This document shows, piece after piece, positions 53,401-62,700 of a stretch of DNA of 64,000 nt; position 1 is the stretch's first letter, and every line of letters starts with the position of its first letter. Both the position numbers and the translations under genes were made by a program. This stretch comes from Massilia sp. W12 (GTDB lineage Bacteria; Pseudomonadota; Gammaproteobacteria; Burkholderiales; Burkholderiaceae_D). The stretch is taken from contig NZ_CP147776.1 in the NCBI RefSeq assembly GCF_037300705.1, forward strand, positions 4,836,001 to 4,900,000, in the 5' to 3' direction. Below the pieces are notes generated by a model. It saw only the letters and a list, made by a program, of their open reading frames with translations. It searched no databases and was not told the DNA's origin.

Positions 53401-56400
53401 ACCCTTGCAAATCGGGGCCATGCAAGCCGCCCTTGACGCGCTAATCGCACGCCACGAAGTATTGCGCAGCAGCTTTGGCGAACACGCCGGACAGGCGTAC
53501 TTACAGATCATGCCAGCACAAACCGGGCTGCGGCTGCGCCGGCATGACCTGCGCCCGCTGCCCGCCGCAGCACAGCAGGCGGCGCAAGCGGCATTGCTGG
53601 AGCGTCTGTGCGCGCAAGCTTTCGATCTGGCGCAAGGGCCGCTGATCCGCGCGGATCTGCTGGAATTGGAAAACGAGCGTCACATCCTGTTGTTGGTGCA
53701 GCATCACATTATCTCCGATGCGGAATCCATCGCCATTCTGGTGCAGGAATTGCGCGCGCTGTATTGCGCCTTTTCTGCAGATCAGCCCGATCCACTGCCG
53801 TCCCCCGGCCTGCAATACGCCGATTACGCGTTCTGGCAACGCCAGTGGCTGCAAGACCCTGCTATTGCGGCGCAGATGGATTTCTGGCGCCAACACCTGG
53901 ATGGCGCGCCGCCTTTGCTTGAATTGCCGACTGACCATCCGCGCCCGTTGCAACAATCCTATGCCGGTGGCGCAATTGAAGTTCACATCCCGGCGGCATT
54001 AAGCGCGCAAATCAAGGCATTCGGACAAAGCCATGGCGCGACCCTGTTCATGACCTTGTTGAGCGCATGGTCAGTTTTATTGTCGCGCCTGAGCGGACAG
54101 CAGGATGTGGTGATCGGCGCGCCGGTGGCCAACCGTCAGCGCACCGAATTGGAGTCGATGCCCGGCTTCTTTGTCAATACGCTGGCGCTGCGCGTTCAAC
54201 TCCCGGATGAGATCAGTGGCGCTGACTTGCTGCAACAGGTCAAGCACAGTGTGATTGCCGCATTCGCGCATCAAAACCTGCCCTTCGACCAAGTGGTGGA
54301 AGCACTGCAGCCGGCGCGCAGCCTGAGCTACAGTCCGCTCTTCCAGGCCTCCCTGACGCTGAACAATGACATCGCCGCCCCGGCGCAATGGGGCGCGCTG
54401 CAGGCACAGGAAAAAACCCTGTTCCAGCCCTACACCAAGTTTGACCTGTCCTTATTGCTGACGGAACAGGCGGACGGTTTGCACGGGGAATTGGTTTTCG
54501 CCAGCGATTTATTTGAAACCGCCAGCGTGCAGCGTATCGCTGCGCAATTTGAGATCTTGCTGCGCGCGCTGTGCGCTGATCCGCACACCCCGGTTGCCCG
54601 CCTGCCGCTGCTGGATGCCGCGCAAAGCGAGATGCTGCTGCACAGTTTTAACGCGACTCGGCGCAACTATCCTGAGCAAGCCTTGCTGCATCAATTATTC
54701 GAGCAGCAGGCGGCGCAAACGCCGCACGCAATCGCCCTGCGCTGCGCTGGGCACAGTCTGAGTTATGCCGAACTGAACCGGCGCGCGAATCAGCTCGCCC
54801 ATCACTTATTGACATATGGCGCAGGCCCAGATCAACGCATCGCCATCTGCCTTGAGCGCGGCATCGACATGGTGGTCAGCATGCTCGCAGTGCTCAAAGC
54901 CGGGGCCGCTTATTTGCCGCTTGATCCCAACCACCCGCTGGAGCGCATCATGCAAACCCTGGAGCACGCCGCGCCGTCCGCCTGCATTCTGCGCAGCGAA
55001 CAGGCGGATCGCCTGCCCTGGCTGCCGCTCCCTTTGTTGGCGCTGGAAGAAATCGATGCGCTGTTACAAGGCGCGGCGCAAGAAAATCCACCGGCGTCAG
55101 CACAGGGATTGCACTCGCGCCATCTGGCGTGCGTGATGTACACCTCAGGTTCGACCGGTGCGCCAAAGGGCGTGATGGTGGAACACCGCAGCATTCTGCG
55201 CCTGATCTGCAACAACGGCTTCGCCGAATTATGTGCACAAGACAAAGTGGCGCATTGCGCCAACCCGGCGTTTGACGCCGCCACCTGGGAAATCTGGGGC
55301 GCCTTGTTGAACGGCGCCACGCTGTGCATTTTCCCGCATGAGACGGTGCTGGAGCCGCAACGCTTCTTGCAAGGCTTGCTGGAAATGGAAGTCAGCGTGC
55401 TGTGGCTGACGATAGGCTTATTCAATCAATACGCGGAAACTCTGGCTCCGGCGTTTGCCCGCTTGCGCTATTTATTGACTGGCGGCGATGTGCTCGATGT
55501 CGGCCCGATCGCCAAACTCTTTGCCAGCGGCCAACAACCCGCGCATTTTGTGAACTGCTACGGCCCGACTGAAACCACCACTTTCGCCACCACTTATGAG
55601 ATTACGGCTAACCCGGCTGGCAGCGCCAGCATTCCAATCGGCCGCCCGATCGGCAACACCCGTATCTATGTGTTGGATAAACATCTGCAACCCGTTCCAC
55701 TGGGCGTATGCGGAGAAATCTATATTGGCGGCCCCGGGGTCGCGCGCGCTTATCTGTTTGATGCGGAATTGAGCGCCAGCCGCTTCCTTGCCGATCCATT
55801 CGAGCCCGGCGCGACCATGTACAAAACGGGCGACCTGGGGTGCTGGCGCGCCGATGGCAATCTCGAATATCAGGGGCGTAGCGATACTCAGATCAAATTA
55901 CGCGGTTATCGCATTGAATTAAGCGAAATCGAAGCGCATCTGGCGCAATGTCGCGGCGTACAGCAGGCATGCGTCTGCGTCAAACACGGCGCGGCTGGCG
56001 AAAAACGTCTGGTGGCGTATTTGATCGCGAAACCGGGCGCACAACTGGCTCTGACAGAACTGCGGGCGCAATTGGCTGGCAAACTGGCGGATTACATGCT
56101 GCCGTCCGCCATGGTGACGCTGGAACAATTTCCACTGACCCCAAGTGGTAAATTGGATCGTCGCGCACTGCCGGAACCGGATCAAAGCGCGCTCGTCACG
56201 CATGCATTTGAAGCGCCGGCGGACGCCAGGGAGCGCCTGATCGCCGCCATCTGGCAGGAATTGCTGGGCGCGACGCAAATCGGCCGTCAGGACAATTTCT
56301 TTGAATTGGGCGGGCACTCGCTGTTGGCAGTGCAATTCATCGCACGCCTGCGACAAGCGCATGACATCGAAGCGCCGCTGCAAACCCTGTTCGCCCATCC

Positions 56401-59400
56401 CGGCCTGGCCGATTTCGCACGCGCCATCGCCACCGCCCAAGCCAGTGATGGCGGGCTGATTCTTCCTGCAGATCGCACTTTCCCGCTGCCCTTGTCCTGG
56501 GCCCAACAACGTCTGTGGTTCCTGGATCAACTCGACAGCAAGGCCGGGGCCGCGTATCACCTCCCTTCCAGCTTCACGCTGAAGGGAAATCTGGATGTGG
56601 CGGCCTTGCAGCGCGCGCTTGATCAATTGGTGGCGCGCCATGAAATCCTGCGCACCAGCTTTGTTGATGGCGCGGATGGCCCGCAGCAATTGATCGCCGC
56701 AGCGGACAGCGGTTTTCCGCTGGCGCTGTACGATCTGCGCGATCTGCCGGCAAGCCAACAAGCTGCGCAAATCGAAGCCATCAGCAGCCAAACACTAAAC
56801 CACAGTTTCAAGCTCAGTCAGGGCCCGCTGATTCGCGCCGCCTTGCTGCAACTTGACGCGCAAAACCATATTTTACTGCTGGTCAAGCACCATATCATTT
56901 CCGATGGCTGGTCAAATGGCGTGTTGGTGCACGAACTCAGTGTGCTCTACAATGCATTCCGTCAAGGCGGGCCGAATCCGCTGCCGCCCTTGCCGATTCA
57001 GTACGCCGACTACGCTGTATGGCAACGCAATTGGTTGCAAGGCGCGAACCTGGCGCAGCAAGTCGCCTTCTGGCGGCAACATCTGGCAGGCGCACCGCCA
57101 TTGCTGGAATTGCCAACCGACCGGGCGCGCCCGGGCATGCAAAGCTATGCCGGCGCGGCTGTGCACATACGCCTGCCTGCCACATTGAGCAGCAGCGTCA
57201 AGGCGCTGGCGCAACGCCATGGCGCAACCCTGTTCATGACCCTGTTCGCCGCCTGGGGCGCATTGTTGGCGCGCCTCAGCGGCCAGCGCGATCTGGTGAT
57301 CGGCGTGCCGGTCGCCAACCGCCAGCGCACTGAAGTGGAGCCACTCATTGGTTTCTTCGTCAACACACTGGCCTTGCGCATACAGCTGCCGCCAGACTGC
57401 AGCGTGGCGCAATTGCTGCAACAGGTCAAAACGACCACGATTGCCGCATTCGCCCATCAAGACCTGCCGTTTGAACAAGTGGTGGAAGCCTTACAACCGG
57501 AACGCAGCTTGAGCTACAGCCCGCTGTTCCAGGTGGTTTTCGGTCTTTTGAACACCCCGGGGGAGCACGATATCGCCCTGCATGGCCTGCAGATCACGCA
57601 TAATGAGCCGCCCCATCATCTGAGTCAATTTGAGCTGGCCGCCAATTTGGTCGAAGAAGGCGATGAGATCAATTTCGGCCTATCGTATCAAAGCGCGATT
57701 TATGAGCGCGCCACGGTCGAACGCATCTTGCAGCAATTCCAAACCCTGCTGGAAGGCATGACGCAAGACGGGGATCAGACTGTGGCGCGGCTGCCCTTGC
57801 TGAATGCGCAGCAATATCAGCAATTGATCCGCGACTTCAACCGCACCGGGGCCGCCTTCCCGCGCCACGCCACACTGCCGCAATTGTTTGAGGCCCAGGT
57901 CGCCCAAACGCCGCAGGCTGAGGCATTGATCTTCCAAGAGCAACGCATCACGTATGCAGAATTGAATCAGCGCGCCAACCGTCTCGCCCATCTTTTGCTG
58001 CAAAACGGCGTGCAAAACGAAGACCGGGTCGCGATTTGTCTGCCGCGCAGCGCCGATATGCTGATCGCAATCCTGGCCACCCTCAAAGCTGGCGCCGCCT
58101 ACGTCCCGCTCGACCCGGCCTATCCGGCCCAGCGTTTGAATTACATGCTGCAAGACAGCGCGCCGCAAAGCGTTATCAGCACAAGCGCCTATGCGGATCT
58201 GGCCGACTGGCCGGCGCACCGCCTGCTCTGCCTCGACAGCGTTGCCGCGCAGCTGGCAAGCCAGTCCGACGCCAATCCCGCCCTGCCCGCCAGCGCCGCC
58301 CAATTGGCGTATGTGATGTACACCTCCGGCTCCACTGGCCAGCCAAAAGGCGTGATGGTCGAACAGCGCAATATCATGCGCTTAGTGCTGGGCCAACAGT
58401 ACGCCCCGATCACCGCCCAGGATTGCGTCGTGCATTGCGCCAATCCCGCCTTTGACGCCGCCACCTGGGAAATCTGGGCCGCCCTGCTGCACGGCGCACG
58501 CCTGCTGGTGATCGCGCATGACACCTTGCTCGATCCGCACGCTTTCGCCAATACGCTGCAAGCCGAACAGGCGAATGTGCTGCACCTGACCATCGGCCTC
58601 TTCAATCAATACGCCGATCCGCTGGCGCAAGTGTTCGGACAACTCAAATATTTATTATTCGGCGGCGAGCGCGCTGATCTCGGCACGGTCTTGCGTGTGC
58701 TCGGCCAGCGTCTGCCCGGCCGCCTGGTGCATTGCTACGGCCCGACTGAAACCACCACCTTCGCCACCACCTATGGCATCGCGCCCGGCGCTGCGCTGCC
58801 CGGCGCTTTGCCGATCGGTAAACCAATTGCCAACACCAGCATCTATATTCTGGATGCGCAGTTGCAACCGGTTCCACTCGGCGTGCCGGGTGAAATCTAT
58901 ATCGGCGGCGAGGGCGTGACGCGCGGCTATTGGCGACAAGCTGAGTTGACGCAGGAACGCTTCCTGCCCGATCCTTTCTCCGCCACTCCGCAACAGCGCA
59001 TGTATCGCAGCGGCGACCTTGGCCGCTGGCTGCCGGATGGCAATATCGAATATCTCGGCCGCAATGATATGCAGATCAAGATCCGTGGCTATCGCATCGA
59101 ACCCGGCGAAATCGAAGCCAAACTGGCCACCCTGCCTGAGGTGCAAGAAGCGCTGGTGATGGCGCGCGAAGATCAGCCAGGGAATACAACCCTGGTCGCC
59201 TATGTCGCGCTGCAAGCCGGCGCGCAAACCGATGGCCCCCGCATTCTGGCGCAATTGCGCAGCATGCTGCCTGACTATATGACGCCGGATTTCTGCATCT
59301 GCATGGACAACTTCCCCTTGACGGCGAATGGCAAACTGGATCGTCAGCGCCTGCCGGCGCCGCAACTGGAAGCGCAAGATGCAATCTATCAAGCACCGCT

Positions 59401-59716
59401 GGAAGGAGTGGAAACGCAGATCGCCGCTATCTGGTGCGAAATCCTCGGCTTGCAAAGGGTCAGTCAACAAGCTCATTTCTTCCAAAGCGGCGGCCACTCT
59501 CTGCTCGCAGTGCAATTGGTGATTCGGGTGCGGGAGCAATTCGGCGTCGATTTTTCTCTGCGCACCGTGTTTGAGCATCCCACGCTGGCGGCAATGGCGG
59601 ATTACGTCACCGCACAACAACTTGCCGCATACGACCAGCACAGCCTGTTAGCGCTGCAAGACCACATCAATCAATTATCAGAAGACGAATTACTCGCCCT
59701 TCTTGCTGAGGAATGA
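47498..59716 (+). CDS. Four-module nonribosomal peptide synthetase (NRPS1)
   Basis: 4072 aa; ATG at 47498, or Met7 at 47516. Domains: a C-domain fragment without HHxxxDG (about 20-260), A1, T1 (Ser826); C2 with HHIISDG (H1015), A2, T2 (Ser1879); C3 with HHIISDA (H2069), A3, T3 (Ser2941); C4 with HHIISDG (H3131), A4, T4 (Ser4001); then a LSEDELLALLAEE tail of docking type. No E or TE domain. Specificity codes read by eye against GrsA: A1 DVWHLCLIEK (near Ser), A2 DVSHIGCVCK (HxG..C recalls Hpg codes), A3 DAWWLGCTFK (near Val), A4 DAWHLGCTFK. These predictions are tentative. It is the loading and core assembly line, continued by NRPS2. Module 4 carries a block shared with NRPS2. Confidence 0.95.
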   Translation: MEQDQNMQVHTNSAQVSQDIPAVSNADQADFWRASLAGAPPLLELPCDYTRPSQASNSCAIQQIRIPFELNTQVQALAQRHGVTLFIVLLTAWGSLLARLSGQADLVIGAAPHTTPDETANPWPVRIRLDDAINTTNLLQQVKQTTNAACAHPALPAVQLAAAMHVPHSVSFNPIFQTLLHLSSSESDNTQGQISTTPYENLDLSLRLSETAGELHGALIYASDLFTSNGILRIAQQFQTLLSAMCADQDMPVTRLALLDTAQKNQLLHTFNDTRRDYPQPALLHAMFEEQVARTPHAIAVRFEEQSLTYDELNRRANRLAHHLRSLGVGPDKRVALCLERSFEMVIGLMAVLKAGGAYVPLEPSYPHERISYMLADSAPMSVLTSRALQAMLHTTAPMLLLDELDLTNGLAEHNPVVENLLPRHLAYVIYTSGSTGQPKGTMNQHDGVANRLQWAQETYGIGPHDRIMQKTPFGFDVSVWEFFLPLISGAQLVMARPGGHKDPAYLRQLVQQAGVTLMHFVPSMLQVFLHHSSSAAPACLRRVLCCGEALPYALQQAFYERNPHVELHNLYGPTEASIEVTAIHCRPDSYNGIVPIGRPIANNQMYVLDQHMQPTPLNVTGEIYIGGIAVGRGYLNRPELTAERFIPDPFSSRPGACLYKTGDLGRWLEDGVLEYLGRNDFQVKLRGFRIELGEIEARLLQCPGVRETVVLAREDTPGDKRLVAYVVMFAGEQMDAASLRQALSENLAEFMIPSAFVQMPQFPLTPNGKLDRKALPAPDAQSSIARDYIAPQGELENMLAETWRELLHLPQIGRHEHFFELGGNSLIALQLVARLRQRLGVELHLRDVFAAPTLAAMALLTAQHSDAVLPVLQGAARTQDLPLSWPQLRLWFLDRLDSAAGAAYNMPTGLRLQGHLELPALQAALDALLARHEILRTVFVDADGEPRQQILAPRAFALSRHDLRTLSGHEQSLAVQYHCQDEIGALFDLAQGPLIRARLLQLSEAEHLLILVQHHIISDGWSVSLLLQELDALYDAFRQNLANPLPPLKLQYADYAVWQRSQERSADFARHLEYWRNHLHNVTPLLELPSDHPRPAQQSFRGETVEIMLPATLSTKLHDFSQQHGVTLYMSLLLSWGILMSRMSGQNDIVIGVPVANRNQAELEALPGFFVNTLPLRIQLQAGMRVNTLLQQVKDNLLNALAHQTTPFDHIVEAVQPARSMSYNPLFQTLLTLNNAPMLESGKLGDLMLQEQALPTQAARSDLGLSITPVAQGLRGELEYASDLFERNSIERLLQLWRSILQDMLTQEDQEISRLAWLDEPHRDLVLHQFNAHRPSFARFGAIQELFEQQAAAQPAQCAIMQDGFSISYGELNQKANQFAHYLLAHGLQQGERVALCMPPSWQLIVSLLALWKAGAVYVPLDSMHPQERLQYMLHDSAASLLLCHGGLEEKLHGATQTLMLFEHVWPELSEFSATAPVLEWRAAESPTAYLIYTSGSTGKPKGVMNHHAGLLNLTQALIQEFGLCPGQRMLQFASIGFDVSVSEITLTLCSGASLCIASRTDLLPGPALRETLQRFGVTHAHLPSTLLRALGEQDVVPPGVTIITGGEAIAPAVLQRLAQTHAVYNCYGPTEATVCATWQRCSADPQQRISIGRPLANVQVYILDPHMQPVPIGVAGELYIGGAGVASGYMQQEELNRERFLPNPFTPGGRMYRSGDYARWLADGQIAFIGRLDNQVKLRGYRIELGEIEAALLDCPQVRDAAVTLRHTPHGEAKLIAYISSTPQAGADCTAILEQLRRSLPEYMCPAHIIVLECLPRTMNGKTDYAALPDAQTGGAAGPLEAARTPLEAALSEIYAELLDVPQVSVSESFFGLGGHSLLAVRLVARVRQKLQLGIELRDVFNSPSVRALATRLEHSGALQHMPILAAPRDQALPLSWEQQRLWFLDRMGGGASAAYNMALCFDLYGPLQIGAMQAALDALIARHEVLRSSFGEHAGQAYLQIMPAQTGLRLRRHDLRPLPAAAQQAAQAALLERLCAQAFDLAQGPLIRADLLELENERHILLLVQHHIISDAESIAILVQELRALYCAFSADQPDPLPSPGLQYADYAFWQRQWLQDPAIAAQMDFWRQHLDGAPPLLELPTDHPRPLQQSYAGGAIEVHIPAALSAQIKAFGQSHGATLFMTLLSAWSVLLSRLSGQQDVVIGAPVANRQRTELESMPGFFVNTLALRVQLPDEISGADLLQQVKHSVIAAFAHQNLPFDQVVEALQPARSLSYSPLFQASLTLNNDIAAPAQWGALQAQEKTLFQPYTKFDLSLLLTEQADGLHGELVFASDLFETASVQRIAAQFEILLRALCADPHTPVARLPLLDAAQSEMLLHSFNATRRNYPEQALLHQLFEQQAAQTPHAIALRCAGHSLSYAELNRRANQLAHHLLTYGAGPDQRIAICLERGIDMVVSMLAVLKAGAAYLPLDPNHPLERIMQTLEHAAPSACILRSEQADRLPWLPLPLLALEEIDALLQGAAQENPPASAQGLHSRHLACVMYTSGSTGAPKGVMVEHRSILRLICNNGFAELCAQDKVAHCANPAFDAATWEIWGALLNGATLCIFPHETVLEPQRFLQGLLEMEVSVLWLTIGLFNQYAETLAPAFARLRYLLTGGDVLDVGPIAKLFASGQQPAHFVNCYGPTETTTFATTYEITANPAGSASIPIGRPIGNTRIYVLDKHLQPVPLGVCGEIYIGGPGVARAYLFDAELSASRFLADPFEPGATMYKTGDLGCWRADGNLEYQGRSDTQIKLRGYRIELSEIEAHLAQCRGVQQACVCVKHGAAGEKRLVAYLIAKPGAQLALTELRAQLAGKLADYMLPSAMVTLEQFPLTPSGKLDRRALPEPDQSALVTHAFEAPADARERLIAAIWQELLGATQIGRQDNFFELGGHSLLAVQFIARLRQAHDIEAPLQTLFAHPGLADFARAIATAQASDGGLILPADRTFPLPLSWAQQRLWFLDQLDSKAGAAYHLPSSFTLKGNLDVAALQRALDQLVARHEILRTSFVDGADGPQQLIAAADSGFPLALYDLRDLPASQQAAQIEAISSQTLNHSFKLSQGPLIRAALLQLDAQNHILLLVKHHIISDGWSNGVLVHELSVLYNAFRQGGPNPLPPLPIQYADYAVWQRNWLQGANLAQQVAFWRQHLAGAPPLLELPTDRARPGMQSYAGAAVHIRLPATLSSSVKALAQRHGATLFMTLFAAWGALLARLSGQRDLVIGVPVANRQRTEVEPLIGFFVNTLALRIQLPPDCSVAQLLQQVKTTTIAAFAHQDLPFEQVVEALQPERSLSYSPLFQVVFGLLNTPGEHDIALHGLQITHNEPPHHLSQFELAANLVEEGDEINFGLSYQSAIYERATVERILQQFQTLLEGMTQDGDQTVARLPLLNAQQYQQLIRDFNRTGAAFPRHATLPQLFEAQVAQTPQAEALIFQEQRITYAELNQRANRLAHLLLQNGVQNEDRVAICLPRSADMLIAILATLKAGAAYVPLDPAYPAQRLNYMLQDSAPQSVISTSAYADLADWPAHRLLCLDSVAAQLASQSDANPALPASAAQLAYVMYTSGSTGQPKGVMVEQRNIMRLVLGQQYAPITAQDCVVHCANPAFDAATWEIWAALLHGARLLVIAHDTLLDPHAFANTLQAEQANVLHLTIGLFNQYADPLAQVFGQLKYLLFGGERADLGTVLRVLGQRLPGRLVHCYGPTETTTFATTYGIAPGAALPGALPIGKPIANTSIYILDAQLQPVPLGVPGEIYIGGEGVTRGYWRQAELTQERFLPDPFSATPQQRMYRSGDLGRWLPDGNIEYLGRNDMQIKIRGYRIEPGEIEAKLATLPEVQEALVMAREDQPGNTTLVAYVALQAGAQTDGPRILAQLRSMLPDYMTPDFCICMDNFPLTANGKLDRQRLPAPQLEAQDAIYQAPLEGVETQIAAIWCEILGLQRVSQQAHFFQSGGHSLLAVQLVIRVREQFGVDFSLRTVFEHPTLAAMADYVTAQQLAAYDQHSLLALQDHINQLSEDELLALLAEE
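57716..59181 (+). repeat. A-domain duplication block, copy 1 (NRPS1 module 4)
   Basis: Matches 61075-62540 at a constant offset of 3359 with 11 differences over 1466 bp. The first 1059 bp (57716-58774) are identical by eye. It covers the end of the condensation domain, the C-A linker and the A domain through the A8 region. Confidence 0.95.
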
Positions 59717-59724
59717 TCCGGTTC

Positions 59725-62700
59725 ATGAATACGCCACATAAACTCGAACAATTACAACGCGCCGTTTTGCTCAAGCAATTGGCCAAAACCAGACAGGACG
59801 CGGCAATTCAGCCAAGCAGCTTGCCGCAAGCCGATCGCAGCCGCCCGCTGCCGCAATCCTGCGCTCAACAACGCTTATGGTTTTTGGCCGAATTGGGCGA
59901 TGCCGGCAGCCGCGCCTACAATATGACCGGCGGCTGGCGGCTGAGCGGCGTACTGCAACTCGACGCGCTTCGCCAAGCCTTGGATTGCCTGGTGCAACGC
60001 CATGAAAGCCTGCGCACCACCTTCCACAATCTGAATGGCGAAGCGATTCAAGTGGTCACGCCGGCCGGCGCCGGCATGCCTTTGCGTGAACTGGATTTGC
60101 GTCCCGGCGCAGCGCTGGCGCAACACATGACCTTGGAGCAATTGATTGCGGCGGAAACGGAGCAACGCTTTGATCTCAGTCATGGCCCGCTGCTGCGCGC
60201 CACCCTGGCGCGTTGTGCCGACGCTGAACACGCCTTGCTGCTGTCGATGCATCACATCATTTCCGACGGTTGGTCGATCGGCGTACTGACCAAGGAACTC
60301 GCGCAATTGTATAGCGCGTTTGTCAACGGGCAGGACAATCCGCTGCCGCCGCTGACCGTGCAATACGCCGATTACGCCGCCTGGGAGCGAGAGCGCATGA
60401 GCGGCGCGCTGGTGGCGCGGGAAAGCGCATTCTGGCGCGCCACGCTGGCCGATGCGCCTGCGCTGCTACGCCTGCCTTACGATTATCCGCGCCCGGCAGT
60501 GCAACGTCACCTTGGACATATCATCCGTCTCATGTTGCCGCTCTCATTGCTGCAGCGTTTGCAGCTCTTATCGCAGCAACATGGCGTCACGCTGTTTATG
60601 AGCTTGCTGGCCGGCTGGGCGCTGGTGATCAGCCGCCACAGCGGGCAACAGGATGTCATCATCGGCACAGCAGTCGCTAACCGCATGCATAAAGCATGCG
60701 AATCCCTGATCGGATTCTTTGTCAATACGCTCGCATTGCGCATCCAACTCAAGCCGGAAATGCGTGTGGCGGACTTGCTGCAAAGCGTGAAACAAATTGC
60801 ACTCGAAGCTTTTTCGCATCAGGAATTGCCGTTTGCGCGCGTGGTAGAGGCGGTGCAGCCGGATCGCAGTTTGAGCCATAACCCGCTGATCCAGGTTATG
60901 TTCGCCCTGCAAAACGCCGCCGAAGGCGAATTGCACATGCCTGGCTTGCGCGTCACAGCCCTGACCGCGCCGCACAGCACCACCCAATTCGATCTCTCGC
61001 TCTCAATGACCGAGCGGCCCGACGGGCTGGAAGCAGCGCTGGAGTATTCCAGCGATTTGTTCCAGCAAGCCAGTGTCGAACGCATCTTGCAGCAATTCCA
61101 AACCCTGCTGGAAGGCATGACGCAAGACGGGGATCAGACTGTGGCGCGGCTGCCCTTGCTGAATGCGCAGCAATATCAGCAATTGATCCGCGACTTCAAC
61201 CGCACCGGGGCCGCCTTCCCGCGCCACGCCACACTGCCGCAATTGTTTGAGGCCCAGGTCGCCCAAACGCCGCAGGCTGAGGCATTGATCTTCCAAGAGC
61301 AACGCATCACGTATGCAGAATTGAATCAGCGCGCCAACCGTCTCGCCCATCTTTTGCTGCAAAACGGCGTGCAAAACGAAGACCGGGTCGCGATTTGTCT
61401 GCCGCGCAGCGCCGATATGCTGATCGCAATCCTGGCCACCCTCAAAGCTGGCGCCGCCTACGTCCCGCTCGACCCGGCCTATCCGGCCCAGCGTTTGAAT
61501 TACATGCTGCAAGACAGCGCGCCGCAAAGCGTTATCAGCACAAGCGCCTATGCGGATCTGGCCGACTGGCCGGCGCACCGCCTGCTCTGCCTCGACAGCG
61601 TTGCCGCGCAGCTGGCAAGCCAGTCCGACGCCAATCCCGCCCTGCCCGCCAGCGCCGCCCAATTGGCGTATGTGATGTACACCTCCGGCTCCACTGGCCA
61701 GCCAAAAGGCGTGATGGTCGAACAGCGCAATATCATGCGCTTAGTGCTGGGCCAACAGTACGCCCCGATCACCGCCCAGGATTGCGTCGTGCATTGCGCC
61801 AATCCCGCCTTTGACGCCGCCACCTGGGAAATCTGGGCCGCCCTGCTGCACGGCGCACGCCTGCTGGTGATCGCGCATGACACCTTGCTCGATCCGCACG
61901 CTTTCGCCAATACGCTGCAAGCCGAACAGGCGAATGTGCTGCACCTGACCATCGGCCTCTTCAATCAATACGCCGATCCGCTGGCGCAAGTGTTCGGACA
62001 ACTCAAATATTTATTATTCGGCGGCGAGCGCGCTGATCTCGGCACGGTCTTGCGTGTGCTCGGCCAGCGTCTGCCCGGCCGCCTGGTGCATTGCTACGGC
62101 CCGACTGAAACCACCACCTTCGCCACCACCTATCGCATCGCGCCCGGCGCCGCGCTGCCCGGCGCTTTGCCGATCGGTAAACCAATTGCCAACACCAGCA
62201 TCTATATTCTGGATGCGCAGCTGCAACCGGTTCCACTCGGCGTGCCGGGTGAAATCTATATCGGCGGCGAGGGCGTGACGCGCGGCTATTGGCGGCAGCC
62301 TGAACTGACCCGGGAACGTTTCCTGCCCGATCCTTTCTCCGCCACTCCGCAACAGCGCATGTATCGCAGCGGCGACCTTGGCCGCTGGCTGCCGGATGGC
62401 AATATCGAATATCTCGGCCGCAATGATATGCAGATCAAGATCCGTGGCTATCGCATCGAACCCGGCGAAATCGAAGCCAAACTGGCCACCCTGCCTGAGG
62501 TGCAAGAAGCGCTGGTGATGGCGCGCGAAGATCAGCCAGGCAACAAGATGCTGGTTGCGTATATTGTGCCGGATCAAGCCAGGCTGCTGGCGACTGATGC
62601 GCTGGAGCAAGAAGCGGTCGCCACCTGGCAACGGGTGTTCGACGCCCAAGTCAAGGTCGATGACAATGCTGCGATTGACGCGGAATTCGACATTTCCGGT

